Assembly (NCBI RefSeq): GCF_002741945.1
Contig: NZ_MDVN01000022.1
Location: forward strand, 310,001-374,000
Length of the DNA: 64,000 nucleotides
Reading direction: 5' to 3'
From: Gaetbulibacter sp. 4G1
GTDB lineage: Bacteria; Bacteroidota; Bacteroidia; Flavobacteriales; Flavobacteriaceae
The position numbers and the translations under genes were made by a program. The notes beneath the pieces are model-generated. The model was not told where the DNA came from and searched no databases. It saw only the letters and a list, made by a program, of their open reading frames with translations. Shown here piece by piece: positions 61,194 through 64,000 of this stretch; within the stretch, counting starts at the first letter, position 1, and every line of letters begins with the position of its first letter.

Positions 61194-61550
61194 TTATGCG
61201 TGGTAATAACGTTCTCTATAAATTTTACCATCTTTCCATTGTGTTGCAACTGCTTGCTCTGAAAGCATTGTGCTTCCATCTTTAAGCTTTAATTCCATTA
61301 TTGCAGTGTAAAAAGATGTATTTCCTTGTACAGCAATATCTTTAACCTCATATCTTATAAATTCTGCTAATTGGTTATCAATAAAATCTTGTTCAAAATC
61401 TAGATTAAATTGTTTTCCTTTTTTAGGTTCACCATTTGCTTCTCTTAATTCTACATCATCATGAAGATAGGTATCCATTGCTTCAATAAATTTAGCCTCC
61501 GCTAATAATTCGTGAATGTGTTTTAAATTCTTTTTAATTGGATTTGCCAT
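61194..61550 (-). CDS. NTF2-like/SnoaL-fold protein
   Basis: A 118-residue soluble protein with the NTF2-like cone: an N-terminal helix (NLKHIHELLAEAKFIEAMDTYLHDDVELREANGEP), a curved sheet with FIRYEVKDIAVQGNTSFYTAIMELKLKDGS, and the closing strand EQAVATQWKDGKIYRERYYHA. Such folds bind small hydrophobic molecules or act as isomerases; none can be named. It follows the AhpD-like gene by 90 bases on the same strand with a hairpin (61582-61609) between, and the two occur together with AraC regulators in other flavobacteria, as I recall. Confidence 0.8.
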   Translation of the reverse strand: MANPIKKNLKHIHELLAEAKFIEAMDTYLHDDVELREANGEPKKGKQFNLDFEQDFIDNQLAEFIRYEVKDIAVQGNTSFYTAIMELKLKDGSTMLSEQAVATQWKDGKIYRERYYHA

Positions 61551-61581
61551 TGTATTTTTATGTTAGTTATTGTTTTTACAA

Positions 61582-61609
61582 TTCCGCCTCAATAATTGTT
61601 GAGACGGAA
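61582..61609 (-). other. hairpin between the AhpD-like and NTF2-like genes
   Basis: TTCCGCCTCAA pairs with TTGAGACGGAA (one G-T or mismatch) over TAATTG-like loop bases. No T-run follows on the minus strand, so it looks like an mRNA-stability or partial attenuator element rather than a full terminator. Confidence 0.4.
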
Positions 61610-61640
61610 CTCTTTAAAACGACTTTCGATTCGTTCATAA

Positions 61641-62201
61641 TTAGTTTGCAGTTACTGCAAATTTGCCTGCTTCAACACTTGGAAAATCCACTTCGGTTTC
61701 CGCAATATGGTTTACATAATTGGTTAACGTATTAGACACTACATTTAAAATGATTTCTAAAATATCACCATCATTATAACCAGCTTCCTTTACAGCTTGA
61801 ATAGTTTCAGTAGAAACTTGACCTCTGTTTTTTGTTACCTTTTGTGCAAATTGTAAACCTGCTTGTGTTTTTGCATCTGCTGCAAGACCTTGTCTGTTTT
61901 GTTCTGTTTCCTCAACAGTTAAACCATTCATTTTGCCAATAGTTGTGTGTGCAGATAGGCAATAATTACATGCATTTTCTTCTGCAATTGCTAACGCTAA
62001 TTGCTCTCTAAATTTGTTGTTAAAGTTTCCGCTTGCTGTTAATTCTCCTAAACTTAAATATGTTTGTAAAGTTGCTGGAGAGTTTCCAAATACTTTAATT
62101 AGGTTTGGTATAAATCCTAATTTATTTTGAACGGCGTTAAACAGTTCTTTAGATTTTCCTGTTGTAGTTTCTGGGTTTAATGTTTTAATTCTTGTACTCA
62201 T
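61641..62201 (-). CDS. carboxymuconolactone decarboxylase/AhpD-like protein
   Basis: The 186-residue protein is of the peroxidase-related CMD group. The AhpD core motif is EENACNYCLSAHTTIGK at about residues 88-104: two Cys separated by two residues (CNYC) with the His four after the second Cys, the redox-active centre of AhpD. It may act as an alkyl-hydroperoxide or quinone-protecting thiol enzyme. It follows a 36-codon zinc-ribbon gene by 29 bases and leads to the NTF2-like gene, an operon likely under the AraC protein at 62490. Confidence 0.88.
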   Translation of the reverse strand: MSTRIKTLNPETTTGKSKELFNAVQNKLGFIPNLIKVFGNSPATLQTYLSLGELTASGNFNNKFREQLALAIAEENACNYCLSAHTTIGKMNGLTVEETEQNRQGLAADAKTQAGLQFAQKVTKNRGQVSTETIQAVKEAGYNDGDILEIILNVVSNTLTNYVNHIAETEVDFPSVEAGKFAVTAN

Positions 62202-62230
62202 AATTTCTATTTTTTAATTATTGTTTTAAT

Positions 62231-62338
62231 TTATTTACTTGTGTTTTTGCATTCGCATAATTCCTTTTCTGGGTGATTTTCATCGTATTCTTGATACCCC
62301 CAACAATTAGGACATTGTGTATTTTCTGTTATTTTCAT
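62231..62338 (-). CDS. 35-residue zinc-ribbon-like small protein
   Basis: A short gene not usually listed: ATG at 62338, TAA at 62231-62233. The product reads MKITENTQCPNCWGYQEYDE and on to a CECKNTSK end. It has CPNC (residues 9-12) and a later CEC (about 28-30), so it could bind one zinc. It starts 65 bases inside the gap upstream of the AhpD-like gene and is on the same strand, after a possible promoter (62430-62437) with an AraC-type operator. Small proteins of this type near AhpD-like genes occur in other flavobacteria, as I recall; no function is known to me. Confidence 0.65.
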   Translation of the reverse strand: MKITENTQCPNCWGYQEYDENHPEKELCECKNTSK

Positions 62339-62429
62339 AATTGCTTAGTATTTATATTAGCATTAACGAGAATACTAGTTGTTTTGAATTCTTGAGATGT
62401 TCTCAAAAAGTTCGTTTTTAATTACAATG

Positions 62430-62487
62430 CAAATATGCGACAGGAATGAAGGCTAAAAAATGGACAAAAGTTCCTAATGCTTGGACA
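62430..62487 (-). promoter_or_regulatory. candidate AraC operator and promoter of the small-protein/AhpD operon
   Basis: On the minus strand TGTCCA occurs twice, at 62482-62487 and 62461-62466, with start points 21 bases apart, two turns of the helix, the classic spacing for an AraC-family half-site pair. A near-consensus -7 element CATATTTG (62430-62437) lies 23 bases beyond the proximal half-site, whose edge meets the expected -33 region. That placement fits class II activation. The operator overlaps the last bases before the stop of the AraC gene itself. Confidence 0.5.
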
Positions 62488-62489
62488 GA

Positions 62490-63338
62490 CTAGTTTCTTT
62501 GGTCTTTTTTGAATTGAAGTGGCGATTTTGAAGTCGCTTTTTTGAAGAATCTGGTAAAATATGCCGAATCGTTAAAACCTAAATCATAGGCTATATGTTT
62601 TACAGAATCGTTAGTATAAAGTAATTGACGCTGCGCCTCTAATACAATTCTATTTTTAATAAAATCACTAGGTGTTTGCGAGCCTATTTTTTGAAAGTGT
62701 TTGGTTAACGATTTAGGAGAAACACCTAAGCGGTTTGCGTAATGGGTTACAGAATGTAGTGTTTTAAAATTCTGCTCAACTAGTAAACTAAAATCTTTAA
62801 AGAGTTTTGTTTCTGTATCATCTTTTATAATATGGTATTCTTTTTTTATTCGTACAGAATGAATTATGAATTGCTTTAAATATGTTTGAAGCATATCGTA
62901 TTGTGCTGTTACTTCATTTCTTTTAAACTCATCAATTAAACTTTCTAAAACAAATTGGAGCTTGTGCGTATCACTTTCACATGGTTTTACAAAAGGAGTT
63001 TCGTATACATTATTAAAAAGCACTCCATTACACGCTACTTCTTTATCGTGAGTTTGTATACAGTAAAAATCGCGAACAAATGTTATCTTATATGCTTCTT
63101 TAATTTTTTCAGATTCAACTGAAAATACTTGACCTGGAGATAAAAAGAAAAGCACATTATCATCAAAAGCATAACTTTCAAAATCTATATTATATATACC
63201 TTTCCCTTCTTTAATCCAGTATATGCTGTAAGCATCAACTTGTTCTGGTTTATTAAAAACACAAGCTTTTTCAAATTGAATAACACTTAATGAAAATATA
63301 TCTTTATAGGAGTATGTTAAAATTTCTTGAACTGCCAT
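62490..63338 (-). CDS. AraC family transcriptional regulator
   Basis: The 282-residue protein has a cupin-like N-terminal sensor (about 1-150, with YSIYWIKEGKGIYNIDF and VLFFLSPGQVFSVES) and the two HTH motifs of AraC at about 180-280 (HYANRLGVSPKSLTKHFQK and VKHIAYDLGFNDSAYFTRFFKKATSKSPLQF). The sensor pattern resembles regulators answering small aromatic or fatty ligands, but none can be assigned. It is directly upstream of the small zinc-ribbon/AhpD/NTF2 operon and of a candidate operator. Confidence 0.9.
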   Translation of the reverse strand: MAVQEILTYSYKDIFSLSVIQFEKACVFNKPEQVDAYSIYWIKEGKGIYNIDFESYAFDDNVLFFLSPGQVFSVESEKIKEAYKITFVRDFYCIQTHDKEVACNGVLFNNVYETPFVKPCESDTHKLQFVLESLIDEFKRNEVTAQYDMLQTYLKQFIIHSVRIKKEYHIIKDDTETKLFKDFSLLVEQNFKTLHSVTHYANRLGVSPKSLTKHFQKIGSQTPSDFIKNRIVLEAQRQLLYTNDSVKHIAYDLGFNDSAYFTRFFKKATSKSPLQFKKDQRN

Positions 63339-63346
63339 TTTTTAGT

Positions 63347-64000
63347 TTACTCTGACGCTTTAGTCGTAAAAGTTTTAATATTTAACAACAACCAAACAAG
63401 AAGTGCTGGCAATACCCAACCCAATTGAAATTGAGACAATGGAATAAGTGTTTTTACACCTTCTAAATATTCTGGATTAATAATAAAGCCTAAAAAATCT
63501 GGAATGCTAAATAAAAATGTTACCAAAACCACAAGTCTAAAAACTGTTTTTGTAGCAAACTTATCTGGAAGTACATTAAGCAAAATAAGAACAATTGTAA
63601 TTGGGTAAATAAACATTAGTACTGGTAAAGCTATCATGATAATAGTGTGGAAATCGAGTTGACCAAAGCCTATTCCTATTAAACAACTTAAAACAGCAAC
63701 ACTATTGTAAACTACCTTAGAATCATTAAACAAGCCTTTAAAATAATCAGCAGTCCCTGTTATAATTCCAACTGCTGTAGTAAAACATGCTAAAGCTATT
63801 AATACACTTAAAAAGGCATTTCCTATATTGCCTAGAGTAGCAATACTTATTCCTCTTAGCAAAGTAGCACGTTGCATGTCGCTACTTAAACTACCATCTA
63901 CAAAAATATCTTTTCCATAAAAAGCTCCAACAGCTATTAAACCTGCATATATTAGAAGCAAGCCAAAACCTGCTATAAAACCCGATTTCCTAATTATCGA
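63347..64000 (-). CDS. brnQ: branched-chain amino acid carrier BrnQ (N-terminus outside window)
   Basis: The C-terminal part (217 residues visible) of a sodium-coupled branched-chain amino acid importer. The frame is open to base 64000; the internal TTG at 63961 is not the start, since the upstream codons (RKSGFIAGFG) fit the family. Visible helices are LLLIYAGLIAVGAFYG, LRGISIATLGNIGNAFLSVLIALACFTTAVGIITG, the later ALPVLMFIYPITIVLILL, and a final WVLPALLVWLLL. The sequence resembles BrnQ. It ends eight bases before the AraC gene on the same strand. Confidence 0.85.
   Translation of the reverse strand, partial: SIIRKSGFIAGFGLLLIYAGLIAVGAFYGKDIFVDGSLSSDMQRATLLRGISIATLGNIGNAFLSVLIALACFTTAVGIITGTADYFKGLFNDSKVVYNSVAVLSCLIGIGFGQLDFHTIIMIALPVLMFIYPITIVLILLNVLPDKFATKTVFRLVVLVTFLFSIPDFLGFIINPEYLEGVKTLIPLSQFQLGWVLPALLVWLLLNIKTFTTKASE

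Noticed and set aside
1-64000. Search for tRNA, rRNA, CRISPR, toxin-antitoxin, restriction or phage genes
   Set aside because: I found no tRNA cloverleaf, no regularly spaced repeats and no matching protein families; the window appears to lack defence and mobile systems.

Overview
The window looks like chromosomal DNA of a marine or aquatic member of the Flavobacteriaceae (Bacteroidetes). The evidence is the low GC content, the TTTG-N19..21-TAnnTTTG promoters, the gliding genes gldE and gldD next to ssb and mutY, a type IX secretion C-terminal tail on a secreted protease, carboxypeptidase-type TonB-dependent receptors, and families almost confined to this phylum (DUF3098, DUF3127, DUF4199, DUF4301). 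I see no rRNA, tRNA, CRISPR array, prophage, integrase or insertion sequence. It reads as a mostly stable, housekeeping-rich region with several small accessory modules.

Layout. 1-4.5 kb: partial Bax-inhibitor-like protein, YugP-type peptidase, SemiSWEET and leuS. 4.6-9.1 kb: EamA exporter, then the conserved envelope/tRNA run ftsX - DUF3098 - uppP - truB - TonB-like protein. 9-15.8 kb: thioredoxin-like protein, tag, aat, a DUF3127 protein with an SSB-like C-terminal tip, flavin reductase, an orphan sensor kinase with a zinc-ribbon partner, HIT protein, greA and a Rieske-like lipoprotein. 15.8-21.8 kb: a probable thiamine-uptake block on the minus strand. It contains a TPP riboswitch in front of a TonB-dependent receptor, ArfB, DUF4301, a NadR-like kinase, a PnuC/PnuT permease and an MTH1187-type thiamine-binding protein. 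21.8-25.5 kb: archaeal-type GGGP synthase with a phosphopantetheinyl transferase, ahcY, and two small genes. 25.5-29.3 kb: a phytase and a TonB-dependent receptor in one operon. 29.5-36.1 kb: rplU-rpmA, DUF4199, EamA, a Cys-rich heavy-metal-domain lipoprotein, and mutY-ssb-gldE-gldD.

36.2-44.1 kb: HU, an overlooked 30-residue basic protein, and RNase G with a structured leader, followed by an oxidoreductase/HAD/AraC/aldo-keto block, an OmpA lipoprotein and exonuclease III. 44.2-57.1 kb: a very large unnamed outer-membrane protein, M28 peptidase, the sdhCAB operon, a sortilin-like beta-propeller protein and a T9SS-exported metalloprotease. 57.2-64 kb: aminopeptidase P, aspartate kinase divergent from an ACT-domain protein, a degenerate cupredoxin, and an AraC-controlled operon (small zinc-ribbon protein, AhpD-like protein, NTF2-like protein) with a candidate operator. 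The window ends in a partial BrnQ transporter.

I did not find a clear new defence or mobile system. The observations most worth following are the thiamine block with its riboswitch, the SSB-like tip on the DUF3127 protein, the 30-residue basic protein, the hairpin-rich rng leader, the ACT protein beside aspartate kinase, and the AraC operator with its tiny zinc-ribbon gene. Several annotated starts were moved (aat, ahcY, the 1132-residue membrane protein, the metalloprotease), and two short genes were added.
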